DNA of 64,000 nucleotides, from assembly GCA_028023455.1 (NCBI GenBank), contig JAQFVV010000072.1, forward strand, positions 396,501 through 460,500, written 5' to 3'. The DNA is from Epiperipatus broadwayi (Eukaryota > Onychophora > Udeonychophora > Euonychophora > Peripatidae). The position numbers were made by a program, and so were the translations under genes. A model generated the notes under the pieces. That model was not told where the DNA came from. It worked only from the letters and a program-made list of their open reading frames with translations, and ran no database searches. Positions 32,201 to 44,615 of this stretch are shown piece after piece (the first letter of the stretch is position 1; every line of letters begins with the position of its first letter).

Positions 32201-35200
32201 TTCAGTATTTATGTATCCAATGCAATTTTCTAGTAATTGTGAAAGGGGTGGTATTTTTAATTTGATTGAATTTCTTAAAGATCTGCATTAGTTACCTTGT
32301 TTATGTCAAATTTTCTGAAACTGTTCACCTATTCTGCAAAAACAACTGTCTTATTGGCTTATGATCTTAATAGTAAATTGTTAAATTTTGCAAAAGCCAC
32401 ATTTTCAGGTATAATGTCTGTGAATAATGAACAAGTAGGTCTTTTGAAGTCTTGTAATATGAGATTTTGATTTATGAAAGACTAGGTATTCTTTCTGATA
32501 CAAGTCTTTTCTGTTCCTTCCCTGTGCTTAGATCATTCTTCCATTCTATATCTTCAATTCCTAAATTAATATAGGGTTCTGCTATGACAAGCTGTTCATG
32601 TTATTGAACATCTTGTACTAACTGCGAAAATCAAATTGAGCTTTTAAGCAAATACATTTCATCTATTAATGGCATTTGTGACTCCTATCATTTTGCTATC
32701 TTTAAAAAAAAAGATTTAGGTATTGAGAAAGCAAAGACACACAGTTATAAATGATCTTAGAAAAAGGCAACAATACTCCATAATGATTCACTCTGGAATT
32801 AAATTTTAGATAGGAATTCAATTTCGAAAATGATTATATGTTTGGACATCCCCTTTTAGACCTTCTACCATGAAAGTAAAAGCACTTACAAAAGATGACC
32901 TAAACATGGCCTATTTCATAAAATCAGACTAGTAGATAAAAGATTACAAGCAATTGTTACAAATCAGTATGAGTAATTAATAATGGTACTGTAATAAGAC
33001 ATAAATAGTAATAATAATTTTTTTAATGTAAGCAGGTGGAAAGTCAACTTTTCTTAATGCAATCTTTTCAAGGACTGAATAGATAACGTTTGTTGCAAAA
33101 ATGTCAAGGTATGAGACTGATATAGATGCTCTTAGTAAAACTCATCTGCAAAAAGTTTAATCCAACAAGTAGAAGCTGGAAGTTACTTTGAAAGGCAGAT
33201 TGTCATCAAAAAAGGGTCTACGTGATGGCCAATTAATTGTGATGTGCTAATATTTACAATGGTTTGTACAATGGTACCTATACATATTTTATCAGTAGAT
33301 TTATTTCAGAAAGTTCAGATAAAGAAAATCTATCTCTTGTTGGATGATAGTCTTGTAACATCAATACTATTAAACATTTCTTTGTAGAATTTAATGCATG
33401 ATGGTATTAACAATATACGTTGCCCAATCATATTACAAATAATATTTACTCCATAAACGTAAATGGTTTGCTATCATTAAATTTTTGCACATCGTTATAT
33501 ATATTGACTATTATAAACACTTTGTTTAAGCAATTTTTATTTTAAAATGCTAGTGTTATCCAAACATTGCTAAACAGATCGTAGATAGTATGTTCAAATG
33601 TTGAAATATTTGCATTAAAAAAATAGGACCTAAACATGTTAATAAAAAGTTGATATTTCTTCATTCAAAATGACTATTAATCATGATAAATTTCAATAAA
33701 TATTAAATACTAATATTATGGACTTTATCGTATTACATAAGACATTCTTTTTAAAAATATGTAATAGAAAAAAAAAGTTGTTCTTGTTATCATTTAAAAG
33801 AGAACAATGGTCAGTTCTCTATTCAAATTCCATTTCCAGGGCCTTTTCAAATTTATTAACTTTTTGAATTTCTAAAATAGATTTTTTCCTTCTCATTACA
33901 AATTCCAATTCCGTTAAAAATGTAAATAAACATTAATTTTAATATCTATAATTTTGTTTAATACTATTTGTATATTTTAAAAATTCATTTTATTTATAAC
34001 AATATAAATTGAAAATATATACATGTTATCATATCTGTACAATAATTTATGGCAATAATTTTTTTTTTTAAATTTTATTTGCAAATGTGTAAATTATTTA
34101 TTGTAAAATGCTACAGATGACCTTCAAAATTTTGTTTGGACAATAGAAGATCTTGTATATATTGTCACATGTGCTGCCATTATTTATTATTCACATATAT
34201 TATGCAAATGAATAAATAAAGAAAACAATTAGAAATTCTATGTTTAATAAATATATTTGAATTTTGAGTGAATGTAGAATGAGTGAATGATTTATTTATT
34301 AAAATTATCAAGTTTAAAAGAAAGAAAAGCTTCATACTCTATGAGCTAATATTTAAAAACTGCATTATTGTTGTTACTAGGTAACAAAAGAAAAGCTCAG
34401 CAAAAAGAAAACATATACTTTCTTTTTCTTAAAAAAAATTGTTTTACTTATTTACTTTTCATCAATAGTTTGTGGATTTTTGATGGAAAATGTAATGTAC
34501 TGTGAGTAAAATTCATATAGGAGGGGAAGAACATTTACTCTCCTCAGTTGGTGTCTGTAAGAACAAATGAAATGAATATTAACAAATACTATACTGAACA
34601 TCTGAAGCCATTGAACCATTGGATTTGCCATGTATCACAGTGTTTATTAAAGAAATAGTTGGATATCATCTAATAATTACAATGCCTACTGAATCCTATA
34701 TCTTCATTTGTCATTGTGGGAATATTAAAGAAGACACTATGACAGAATAATCTGAAGTCAAATGCTGAACTTTGTAATGAATGCCAATAAATAAATCTCT
34801 AAAACTTATTTTAAAAATCAAAGAAATAACAGTAACACACCAATAGATATCTAATTTTTCTTTCTTTTAATAATTTAATTATTAATGCAGTCTGCTTATT
34901 ATTTTATATATATATTTAAATACTAAATCAAATAAGACTTAAATTGATCATTGACATAAACTTTAGAAAACAAATCAAAATTAAAATATAGTTAATGTTT
35001 AATATTTAGTTTAAATGTATAAAATGACTTTTATAATAAAAGCATTACTTGATTGAAAGAATAAGTTGAAATTTTAAAAAAATATATTTTATATATATAT
35101 ATTGTATAAAAAATTATATGTTTAACTCTTTTGGGAACAAACATGCTAATGATCTTTAGATATGGATTGTACCTGGCAATTGCAACCTCTAGCAGGGATA

Positions 35201-36479
35201 GATTATAAGTGTACAGTAAATTACATTAGATTACAATTATTAAAATTAGAGTTATTTGTCTTAATCAATTCAATGAGTTGATGTTTATATCAATAAACTT
35301 ATGTTTTAGTATTAATCTAGGCATCATTTGATTTGTCTATTATACAAATTATTCTATTATATGAGTTACTGTATTACTTAAATATTTAGTCATATATTCC
35401 ATACTATGCATTCATTAAAAATAAACTATTTATTTGTTGAATGTTTTTTATGGCCACACAAAATACTTATCCATACTTATACTCATTGGAGCCTTATAAA
35501 TTCATGAATCTATTATAATATATATCTATATTATAAATCCATTTGTGGATCAGCTTATTCATATCTCTATAGACCAGTTATATTTTGAGACTGCTCAAGT
35601 GCAGAACTATCCATTACATTTTGGTTTGCCTAAACAACTGGAGCATTTGGAGAAACTGCTTTTTATTTCCATAATTGCCATTACGTTTTTAGTCATCCAA
35701 ATCTTTGGGGAAATTTGTTGATCAGGCAGCCAGCTATATCTATTTTTCCATTACAATATAATTAGCTCAGGTATCCAGAGAAAGGGCTGTTTAACTAGCA
35801 AGTGTTCTAAAACTACAAGTCAGAGATTTTTTGTCATTAAAAAGAAAGGCATAATATTTAGATTTCATTTTTCTGGAAACTAAACTTACAATATTTATTT
35901 AATGGTATTGTAATATTCAAAATGCATTATTAAATTTTTAAAAAAATATTGAAGAACCCACTTTCAAGGATAAAGTTAACCTATCATTATTGTTTTTCTT
36001 CTAAAGGATATTCTTGTAAAATCATCATCTATAAAATGTTTACCTCTATTAAGAACAGATAAAAGATAGGTAAAATGTTGATGAGGTTTATCTAAGTTAA
36101 TGTGAATTTATTTAAATAGAAAATGTCAGTCTTTCATCTTGGAATAAAATGCTAAATTCATCTGCATATCAATCTTCAGTACTTTGGGATAGCTGCTGTG
36201 ATGTATTCATCATAATTATTGTAACTTTGCAGTCATAAAATTATGCCTGCAACCATCATTCCTATATTTGCAATTAAACTTCTTCAATTAAATTTAGAAG
36301 CAAATAAGTGAATTTCAATTCATAAAGATCTTTCTTCCATATGTCAGCTTTAAATGAAGTGATGATTCTTTAAAAAAAAATTGTAAGGTAAAGTTTTAGA
36401 AAAAAATTTATGTGATCACAAAGTTAAAATATCTTGTAAAAAAATTTAAATAGTTTATGAAATCCTGGTTTCATTTAAA
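32201..36479. other. No gene seen over about 4.3 kb
   Basis: AT-rich, single-copy-looking sequence without long frames, strong inverted repeats or microsatellites. The 32280-33400 part has somewhat more balanced composition, and one frame there contains AGGKSTFLNAIF near 33035, but the surroundings do not support an NTPase (see rejected items). Confidence 0.45.
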
Positions 36480-36715
36480 GTTAAACCATTAAGCATCACA
36501 TGATCACCATCTCTTATACTAGCACATAATTGTTTACAAACATGGCAAAAATAAAAGTGCCACCCTGTGCCAACCAGAGTAATCAGAAACTAGTCTGGGG
36601 ATATTGGATGAGTATGCATTAGATAGGAATTTTATGAATAAGCTTTCTGGCATCCATTGATTACTCTGATTGGCACAGGGTAGCACTACTGTATGGAGAG
36701 TTTTGCCTTGTTCAT
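36480..36715. repeat. FB-A deletion derivative
   Basis: Starts with AAGCATCACATGATCACCAT and CTCTTATACTAGCACATAAT and passes through TGCCACCCTGTGCCAACCAG. It then switches to the inverted arm (AGAAACTAGTCTGGGGATAT, AGATAGGAATTTTATGAATA, CATTGATTACTCTGATTGGC) and ends TATGGAGAGTTTTGCC. Both arms are present, but the left one is shortened. Confidence 0.75.
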
Positions 36716-38050
36716 TTAAAAGTTGACAGATGGCAGAAAAATATCAATTGAAATTCGTAAGTTTAATTAAAAATATAGGAATAACAATTGCAAGTGTTAT
36801 TTTATGACATAGAATAAATTATGATGAACACATCAAGGTCTAATCCCAAAGTACCCAATCTTCATTAAAATAATTGTTATATTAAAATTTGATGAAAATA
36901 ATTTCTCTGAAATAGATTATTTCTGCAATAATTACTTATTATGAAAAGTTGTACCCTAATGATTCTTTTTCGTTTCTAAAAAAACAACCACCAAATAAAT
37001 ATATACCATGAATTATATTATCCTTAAATAAGCATGGAAGTTAAATTTGCATTTAACTTTTAAACCATGAACTTTGGAAGGGTTAAAACATTGAATTTAC
37101 TAACTATTTTTCATTCTTTTTATTTTAGCGATTTAAACTATATTGTTTCATTTTTGTATTATTTTAAAAATTTATTTTGAATATAAGTTTATTTTGAATA
37201 TAAGTTTATATTAATATGTTAACTTTACAAGAAGAAAAAAACAAATCAAACAAAAGAATTAATTTTTAATCTTATAATGAAATCAATTTTTAATGAAATA
37301 TTCTTAATGAAGTTTTTAACAGTGAAACAAATTTTGTTAAAATTATAATCAAGCATTCAAATCATTTTTTAAAATATTAAAAATTTTACTTATAATTTCA
37401 AAAAACATTAAAAATCATATTGATATGTACATTTTTATTTTAACAATTAGGCTTTTCATGTTTGCTGCAACAGATTGTTTCTGCTAAAAAATTAATAATT
37501 TTCAAATAAAAATTGGATGAATACATCACTTATTGAAACACATGTATTGAAATTAATTTAACCAAAATAAGAAAAAATATGTAAATAAATTATGCATAAA
37601 GTTGTATTTTCCATGCTAACAAAAGTCATGGTACTTTCTGTTCACTCATAAATTTTCAATTGAATAATTTTCTATCAAAAATAAATATATTCAAATGAAA
37701 GTAGAATATTGCTTATTTACTGAAAAATAATTAAATTTTTCAAAAATATATAAAAAAGATAATATGTAAAGTAGCATTGTTATTAAAATGGAAATCAATA
37801 TCAGAAAGGATAAAATTGATCACACTCATAGAGTACTTTCCATTCCTTTTGTTAAGATGCAACTTTTATCTTCTAAATTCACTTTGCAATCAAAGATGCT
37901 GGCTTTGGTAATGTTTTTATACCAAAACATATTTTATAGTTTATGCCATCAAATGAGTACAAAACCATAAAATATGCATTATAGATCATCAAAAATGAAG
38001 CACTGAGTGATTGCAGCAATAGTATTCTGTCCCATGGATAGGTCCAGAAA
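36716..38050. other. No gene seen; 18-bp tandem duplication
   Basis: Very AT-rich. TTTATTTTGAATATAAGT occurs twice in tandem near 37168-37206. The 60-codon frame at 37788-37970 is unsupported. Confidence 0.5.
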
Positions 38051-38054
38051 GTAG

Positions 38055-38330
38055 TCACATCATTAATTCATCCATTTTTCCATTCTATTCCCTTCATTGC
38101 CCAGCTCTTCAATTTCATGTTAAGTCTTCCCATCTCATATCATTCAACAATGTCAATCTTTTCTATCCTTTCTACTTATTACCACTCACCATTCCCTCCA
38201 AAACGTCTTTTATTAAACTATACATTCTTCTTAATATAAGTTCAATCCAGTTTATCTTTCTAATTTCCTCAATCAATCTTCTTTCTTCATTTATTCTTTT
38301 CAAAACTTCATTTGTACTAAGAAAAAATGT
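38055..38330 (-). pseudogene. LINE ORF2 C-terminal fossil
   Basis: The minus strand reads STNEVLKRINEERRLIEEIR then KINWIELILRRMYSLIKDVL and EGMVSGN before stops. This matches in order the block after the reverse transcriptase in RTE/Jockey-type LINEs: an EVL.R..EER.L...I..R segment, a (W)IGHILR-type segment, a DVIEG-type segment and a charged RPR segment. The plus strand is conspicuously pyrimidine-rich, as expected for antisense of this Lys/Arg/Glu-rich region. Confidence 0.65.
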
Positions 38331-39999
38331 AAATTATTTCTATCAGGCTATAATTATTGGTATTTATTCAAATGTTATCTGAGCTCTACACCTGGAGATT
38401 ACAATTTTTGAATTTTGTCACTTGTATACATTTCTTATTCAACTGAATTATCCATAAAAATATTTTGATTTGAAAATTTATGCTTGTTGTACATCTTTTC
38501 TGTATGCGCACATTTTTATAACTTTGCAATTAAAGTATTTAATCTTATACTTTAATGGTATTTCACACATATTAATTGATATGGTTGACTGATCAAGTGT
38601 ATCCCGAGATAGATCATAAGTAAAGAAGAGTTTGGACCATCACTGTGTCTTGCAATTATATTTGTTGCCATCTAGACAGAAATAATTAATATTCATATAC
38701 TTTAAAAAGTTATGCTTTTACTAGTAGAATTTAAATATGTCACAACACTCACATATTAAATGCTGATTCCATTTATTCTAGAAAAAATAAGATCATAGTT
38801 AATAAAATATTACATATGCTTTTAAAAAAATGTACATGGGCTGCTGACTTTAGTGGGCAATATGCCCTTAGAACCAGCTACCCATAGGGGCATTTTCTTT
38901 TCTTCTAGTGTAAATATTGTCATTTCCACTAGTGATTATATTATTAGGATCTGTAGGTTTTTGTTGATTTTAGAAACAATGAAGTATGTGATTGTTTATT
39001 CAGCTACAAACTTAACTGGGTAATATGACCAGGATCATTTGAACTAAATGAGGTTTCCTCCAATAGTGCTCAGAAAAAATCTATGTTCTATATATCTGAA
39101 CACATTTTCTTCAATGGCTCCTTAAAATGTTGGGCAAGAAAAAAACCTCCTCTGGAATTTAACGAAATGATGAGCAATCTGTCAGATTCACTCAGCTGCT
39201 CCTATTAAAATTGACTTTAGGCCAGGAACATAAATAAAACAATCTAATATATGTAAATAATATTATGTACTATAAATATATAATTACATGAAATATTAAC
39301 ATCATTTTTCAGGTAGAGTTTTCCAAAACATTTTAAGTATTATCTATTGACGAAAAATTAACCAATCTTGACACAGTGCATATATTGAACTTGTGCTCAT
39401 CAGGAGTCCTAGAATTGACGATACTCCACTGAACATATTAATGTTCTTATTCAAATGCTAGCACTATTGTTTCTAATGACTTAATATTAATATACAAGAA
39501 AGAATCATATCACTTTTTTTATAAAAAATATCATACCGAGTTTAGTCAATTTTTTATCAATAAGACAACATTTATATAGATTAAAACAAGATGGCAGTTA
39601 GAGTTAAACGTTTCAAGTAATTATATAAATGTTTAGTGAAATATTATCCAAATTATTTCCCAACTAATATGCATTAGTTTGATTAATTCTAATCTTTTTT
39701 TTTATTATTGATTACAATTCAATTTGATAAAAATAATAATAATGATTTTACTATTTCTTTTACCAATCTTTTGTTAGCAAAAGATACATATTTTTATCTT
39801 AGCTCCTGAGTTGTTGTTTTTTTTAATTATTTGCTGGTGCGATTCAGCCAAACATAACAGGTAGTGTCTTATTAATAGCAAAAATAGTTTCTACGGTGAG
39901 GGAAAATGATGTCTTACTTTATAGAGTCAATTAAACAAGTAAAAAAAAAAATTATTCCGAACTCCCTAATTACTTAACACCTCTGATCTCCAATCGAGA
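38331..39999. other. No gene seen
   Basis: AT-rich, no open frames of note. The stretch near 38860-39230 is mildly less AT-rich but without recognisable content. Confidence 0.45.
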
Positions 40000-40390
40000 T
40001 GTCCTATAAGTAATGGTTACCAGACAAATTTAAATTCCTTCCTTGGACTTTCTGCTTATGTTTCCGTCAGTGAGACTCAGGATTCAAAGTTGGAAGGAAT
40101 GTAGTTATATATCCAACTTACCTTTACTCTTTTGCCTGTCCAAACTATAATTCTGAAATTCAAATCAACCTAAGGTTTTGAACCTAATTTAACCTGCTTG
40201 AATATATTTAAACTGATTTGAATTTCAGGTTTTTAACTTGACTTGTAATTCCAAGTTAAAGATAGTTACTGGAACTTAGCAAAGGCAAATGTCAAAAACT
40301 GATCAAATGGTGGTAATTTAAATGCATTTGACAATCATTGATTATTCAAACTTATGATAGATGGCACTAGAGTGAAGAACGGCTCATCTT
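40000..40390 (+). repeat. Family R copy
   Basis: Carries the family blocks in order: GGACTTTCTGCTTATGTTTC with CGTCAGTGAGACTCAGGATT, TTCTGAAATTCAAATCAACC, GGTTTTGAACCTAATTTAAC, AAATGCATTTGACAATCATT and GATTATTCAAACTTATGATA followed by GATGGCACTAGAGTG. Confidence 0.5.
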
Positions 40391-40773
40391 ATTATTTTGA
40401 GCTAGAAAAATAAATAATAGTCAAATAAATAAGATGTACACAGTTACTGAAAACTAAAAGTACTAAAATAGTTAGTAAATTGGATTCAAGTCTATATAAC
40501 TGTTCGTGCAGATAGACTTGAGTTGAAAACCTTAGACCAAATTGAATTGTACTTTTAGCACAACAGATTACTGGAAGCATAACTTTGAGGTTCAATATTA
40601 AAGATTAAAGCCAGAAGCTGACATGAGAATAGAAAATGAAATGCACCTAGAAATCATTAATTATTCAATGGTTATATAGATGATAGTAGAGTGGGCAGAT
40701 GCTTTTGTCAATCTGTTCAAGAATGATAGTTGGTGCTGCTACTATTACTATGATGACAAAAAACAATTACTAC

Positions 40774-40905
40774 TGTCAAGCATTGGTGGTCGAGTGGTTA
40801 GCACAGCTGCCTTACAAGCAGTTGTCCCGGGTTCGCTTCCCAGCCAATGCTTTGACATATGGGGGAAAAAAAATACTAATTCAATTTCAGACACCAATTC
40901 AAAAT
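40774..40905 (+). mobile_element. tRNA-Val(UAC)-derived SINE, best-preserved copy
   Basis: The head at 40780-40850 folds as a tRNA. The 7-bp acceptor stem GCATTGG / CCAATGC is perfect. The anticodon arm GCTGC CTTACAA GCAGT has T33 and a UAC anticodon (valine). The T-arm GGGTTCGCTTCCC follows. The D-stem pairs poorly. The AGTGGTTAGCAC..CTGCCTTACA order is that of tRNA-Val. A body follows (TTTGACATATGGGGGAAAAA, ATACTAATTCAATTTCAGAC) that is shared with the copies at 55344, 25790 and 18190. The extra body and the weak D-arm argue against a working tRNA gene; it is a Pol III-type SINE. A 76-codon frame crossing it is coincidental. Confidence 0.8.
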
Positions 40906-41149
40906 TATAATAGTATAATATATTACAACATATTTAATAATTCAAGCAGTTAAAATTAAAATTTAAAGTTTCATTATCAAGGATTGAATTTGACAGACAT
41001 ACTTAACATTTTACTTCATGCTTACTTGATAGATAAGAAACATGTGAATAGAAATTTGTCATTTGTTGATCAAATTGTAGTAAAAATATTCTTAATGCTA
41101 ACAGCAAAATCATATAAATTCTCACATGCTTCTTAGATATCCAGCTCTA

Positions 41150-41450
41150 GAACCATTCATCATAAATTTGAATAATCGGTGAATACTAGAAAGTATAGTG
41201 CTATAAAATCCACATCTCAATCCTGGATTAAAACTTTAAGGCTTTTTTAAACCCCAAGTTATTATCTCAAGTAGAATAAAAGTTCACTGATAGATGCATT
41301 AGTTCCAGCTTTGAATCCTAACCTTCATTAAAGGCAAAAGCCAGAACCGGTTCTGGAGATAGAATTTCATAGTGCTATACCATCTGGTATCTGTTGATTA
41401 TTCAATATTAAATTAGATGCCTTTAGAAGAGAGTGTAAATAATTACTCCT
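41150..41450 (+). repeat. Family R copy
   Basis: Blocks include TTAGATATCCAGCTCTAGAA, TTCACTGATAGATGCATTAG, CAGCTTTGAATCCTAACCTT, CATCTGGTATCTGTTGATTA and TTCAATATTAAATTAGATGC. Diverged and non-coding. Confidence 0.4.
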
Positions 41451-41689
41451 AGAAAAATATTCTTGTAAACTGCAATCCAGAATGAGTTAAATGGAAATGC
41501 GTTTGGACTATAAATAGTAGGGGAAAAAAATCAGTGACGAATAAGTTTAAATAAATCCATGATTCTTTTATTGTGAACTCATTGTTCAACCAACTGATGT
41601 AGTTATTGCACAAGATATTCCGGATATAGTTCTTATTAAATCAAAACACAATATTATAAAATGCAAGCAATGAAATAAAAAAAAAATGG

Positions 41690-42060
41690 CTTCAACCGTC
41701 CTCTTCATGCTATTCTAGAGCCATCTATTGGAATCTTGAGTAATCAGTGGACATAAGATGATATAGTACTATATTCATGTGCATCCTCAAATAGTTTTCT
41801 ACGTTTTGCTTTCATTAATGAGAATTAGAATTTAAAATTGAAACTGTCACATTTATGCATCCAATAACCTTTTTCCCCCCTTTATATTAATCAAGCTAAT
41901 ATCCTAAAATAAAATAAAAAGGTCTAAGGTTCTGACTCCAAGTCAACTTCTTTACAGTTATATAGATTTGATATTAAGTCAGTTTCTATATGTTTTAGAG
42001 ACATCAGTTTTGGGCCAACTGTAGATCCCTTTCTATCTTGCTAGAAAGAATAGCAATAAT
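41690..42060 (+). repeat. Family R copy
   Basis: Blocks include GAGCCATCTATTGGAATCTT, GAGTAATCAGTGGACATAAG, TTGCTTTCATTAATGAGAAT, CTAAGGTTCTGACTCCAAGT, CAACTTCTTTACAGTTATAT and CTATATGTTTTAGAGACATC with AGTTTTGGGCCAACT. It aligns block by block with 180-480. Confidence 0.45.
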
Positions 42061-42477
42061 AACATTACCTTTCTCTAGAATAAGGTGAAAAAACTGTTCT
42101 TGTAACATGAGAAAAATGGGATATTACTGCTGGTAAAAAACGTAGTGTTCAGATTAGATCATAAATAATTAATATGAAGCTTTAAAAAAAAATCCTACAA
42201 AAATAACCTTGTCACTTTTAAAAATGTTAGGAATTGATTTGGGATTTTAAATACAATTAATAAATCTAAATAGTCATATGGAAATGAAATCCCAAAAAAA
42301 TATCACCAAAAATCAATCTAAGAGATGATTGACCAAAATCAGTCAAAAGACTTGGGGATAAATAAATCACTGCATTATTACGAAAAGAAAAAATTATTAT
42401 TTATAGATATAATAAACACCTCCATACTTCCCCATTCTTTTCAAATTCATATAAATAAAGATATAATAAAAGACAAA

Positions 42478-42560
42478 TGGCCCCAAGATGCATTTCGTGC
42501 TGAACCAGCACTCATCAGTTGGCCCAGGTCACTATCTCTCATATATATCTTTATTATATG
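42478..42560 (+). repeat. Dispersed repeat family G
   Basis: CCCCAAGATGCATTTCGTGC, TGAACCAGCACTCATCAGTT, GGCCCAGGTCACTATCTCTC and ATATATATCTTTAT recur, diverged, at 26940-27015, 28865-28925 and 53455-53545. The element is short, and only this about 75-bp core is conserved. Confidence 0.55.
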
Positions 42561-44120
42561 CAAAGTATTTATCTAGAGTAAATTTTTACATTTTCATTCA
42601 CCATTCTCAAACTTCCTCCACTCACAATTTTGACGCCATCCATTTCTGATAAATACACTAATGATTATTACCAATCACTATTTATTAACAAATGGTAGAG
42701 AAAACATGGGGCAATAATACTATGAGATTCGTAAAGGTATTGAAAATGAAAATTAAATAGATGGATACAAATTGTTTTTCAGAAACGTATGAGATGACTT
42801 CTCACAAATTTCTGAATTTCTTTTGCAGTTCAAAAGAAAATGATAAAAACAACTATTAAACTGATTTCAAACAATGTAAAAAAAATATCGGAGATGAAAA
42901 TGTAAGCTTTAGTGCAAATATACAAAAGCAACCAGTTTGCTCTTCATTAAATCTGAAACAAATAAAGCTTCGTAACAGAAGATGTAATCATATTTGCCTC
43001 AAAACCATTTCTAATAAAAGGCCACAGTAATTGACAGCATTGTCTCAAAAATTCTTTATAAAACCAAAAAAGCATCAAAATGCTGATGAAATTAATCACC
43101 TAATCTGGAAAATGACTCAATGGGCTACAAATTGAGAATTTTCATTGCATTCCAATTCCAAAAGACTTGATATATTTGGTGTTTTATACATTTTAATAAA
43201 ATTGTGCTAAAAATAATTCATCCTATCATCAAAAAAATATACATTTTCATATATTACTAGTAAATATTGAATAAGTGAAAAAGTCAACGACTACTAGGTG
43301 TCACCTCTTTACTTCATTGACTCTTTTGAAGCTTCTGACATTGTTGCACTAGTGCTAAATATTTGAATGTTCTTAAGAGATGTAATTACATGCAACATTG
43401 TTTAATTTATGAGAAAATCTCCATATGGGTTTAATGTTCATATTTACAAAAGAATTTAGTTCGGGTTGTAATTTATTCCTATATTTAATTTATGACACAA
43501 GAAAGGCAGATAAGTGAGATTAGGTAGGTAGCTTTTGTCTTGGTTCATTCAACATAGCAAATCTTATAAAGTTATAACGAAAGGTTCAATATCTTAATGT
43601 ATCAATGTACCAAGTGCAGAAAAATCTATATCTGTTTCACATTTCTTAAAACTGTAATGCAAAAAAGTTTGTTCTTCAAATACATGACACATCATCTAAT
43701 AAAAAATTCAATTCCAGTCAAACTGATCAAAATGGCATGATTAAAAGACTTAATAAGTTATTTTTTAATGAATTTTTCTGATAAAATTGGCAGATCCTGT
43801 CAAGGTAAGTAAAAATATTAATAATTATATTTTTCTAAATAATTTTTTATATTAAACTGTCTCGAACAATTATTAAAAATGTATTTTCCCAAAAGAAAAG
43901 TATTTATCAATTACATATACACATCAAAAAAATAAAATTACATTTAACATGTTTATGAGGAATATATGTATATTATGAATATACAGAAATAATACTATGA
44001 ATTCATCATTTATCCATGAGAACATTAGAATATATATGGTTGGAGTGCACTTGGTAGAAATAACTTAATATTAAAAAAAAAATATGCCCATGTATTTAAA
44101 AACGAAAGTTTTAAATTAAA
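42561..44120. other. No gene seen
   Basis: AT-rich sequence without supported frames or strong repeats. Confidence 0.45.
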
Positions 44121-44130
44121 TCTAACAGTT

Positions 44131-44530
44131 GTTACTTATGGATCTGAGACATGGATACTTAACAGAAGAGCAATAGAGACTTCAGACCACTCAACAAAAT
44201 ATGGATAGATATATGTTAAGAGTAACCAGAAGAGATCAAAAATAAAATACATGTGTGAAAAAACAAACGGGTGTTACTGACATCATTAAAAGAATTAAGA
44301 GACTGAAATGGAGTTGGGGTGGACATATTTCTAGAAGAGATGATAACAGATTAACAGTTGAAGTTTTAAACTGGATTCCAAGAGATTGTAAATGACCAAG
44401 AAAAAATGAGATAGATGGATGAAATAAACAAGTGTGCTGGGGTGATATGGAGAAGAAAGGCTAGAGATCAGAGAAGATGGATTGAACTAGAGACCTTCAT
44501 CCTACAGTAGATCGATAATGGTTGAAAATG
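44131..44530 (+). pseudogene. RTE-type LINE fossil, ORF2 C-terminal region
   Basis: Across two frames the plus strand reads VTYGSETWILNRRAIET, then QTTQQNMDRYMLRVTRRDQK, VKKQTGVTDIIKRIKRLKWS, WGGHISRRDDNR, VEVLNWIPRDCK. This is the conserved post-RT region of RTE-clade LINEs (TYGSETW, TT...MERAMLG..RRD, T.V.DI..RI..LKW.WAGH.AR). Stops and at least one frameshift show it is dead. Only about 400 bp remain. Confidence 0.8.
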
Positions 44531-44615
44531 ATGATACATTTATGCATGTAAATGTGTGCATAAATTGTCCAAATGCTGTTAATAAACGTATATTTGCAGT
44601 TCCAAATTAAATATA

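Noticed and set aside
33035-33240. AGGKSTFLNAIFSRTE, resembling a P-loop GTPase motif
   Set aside because: The glycine spacing is not a full Walker A, a stop follows within a few codons, and no other G-motifs appear nearby.
40780-40850. Functional tRNA-Val gene
   Set aside because: The acceptor and anticodon arms fit, but the D-stem mispairs, and the sequence continues into a body shared by other dispersed copies, so a SINE is the better reading.
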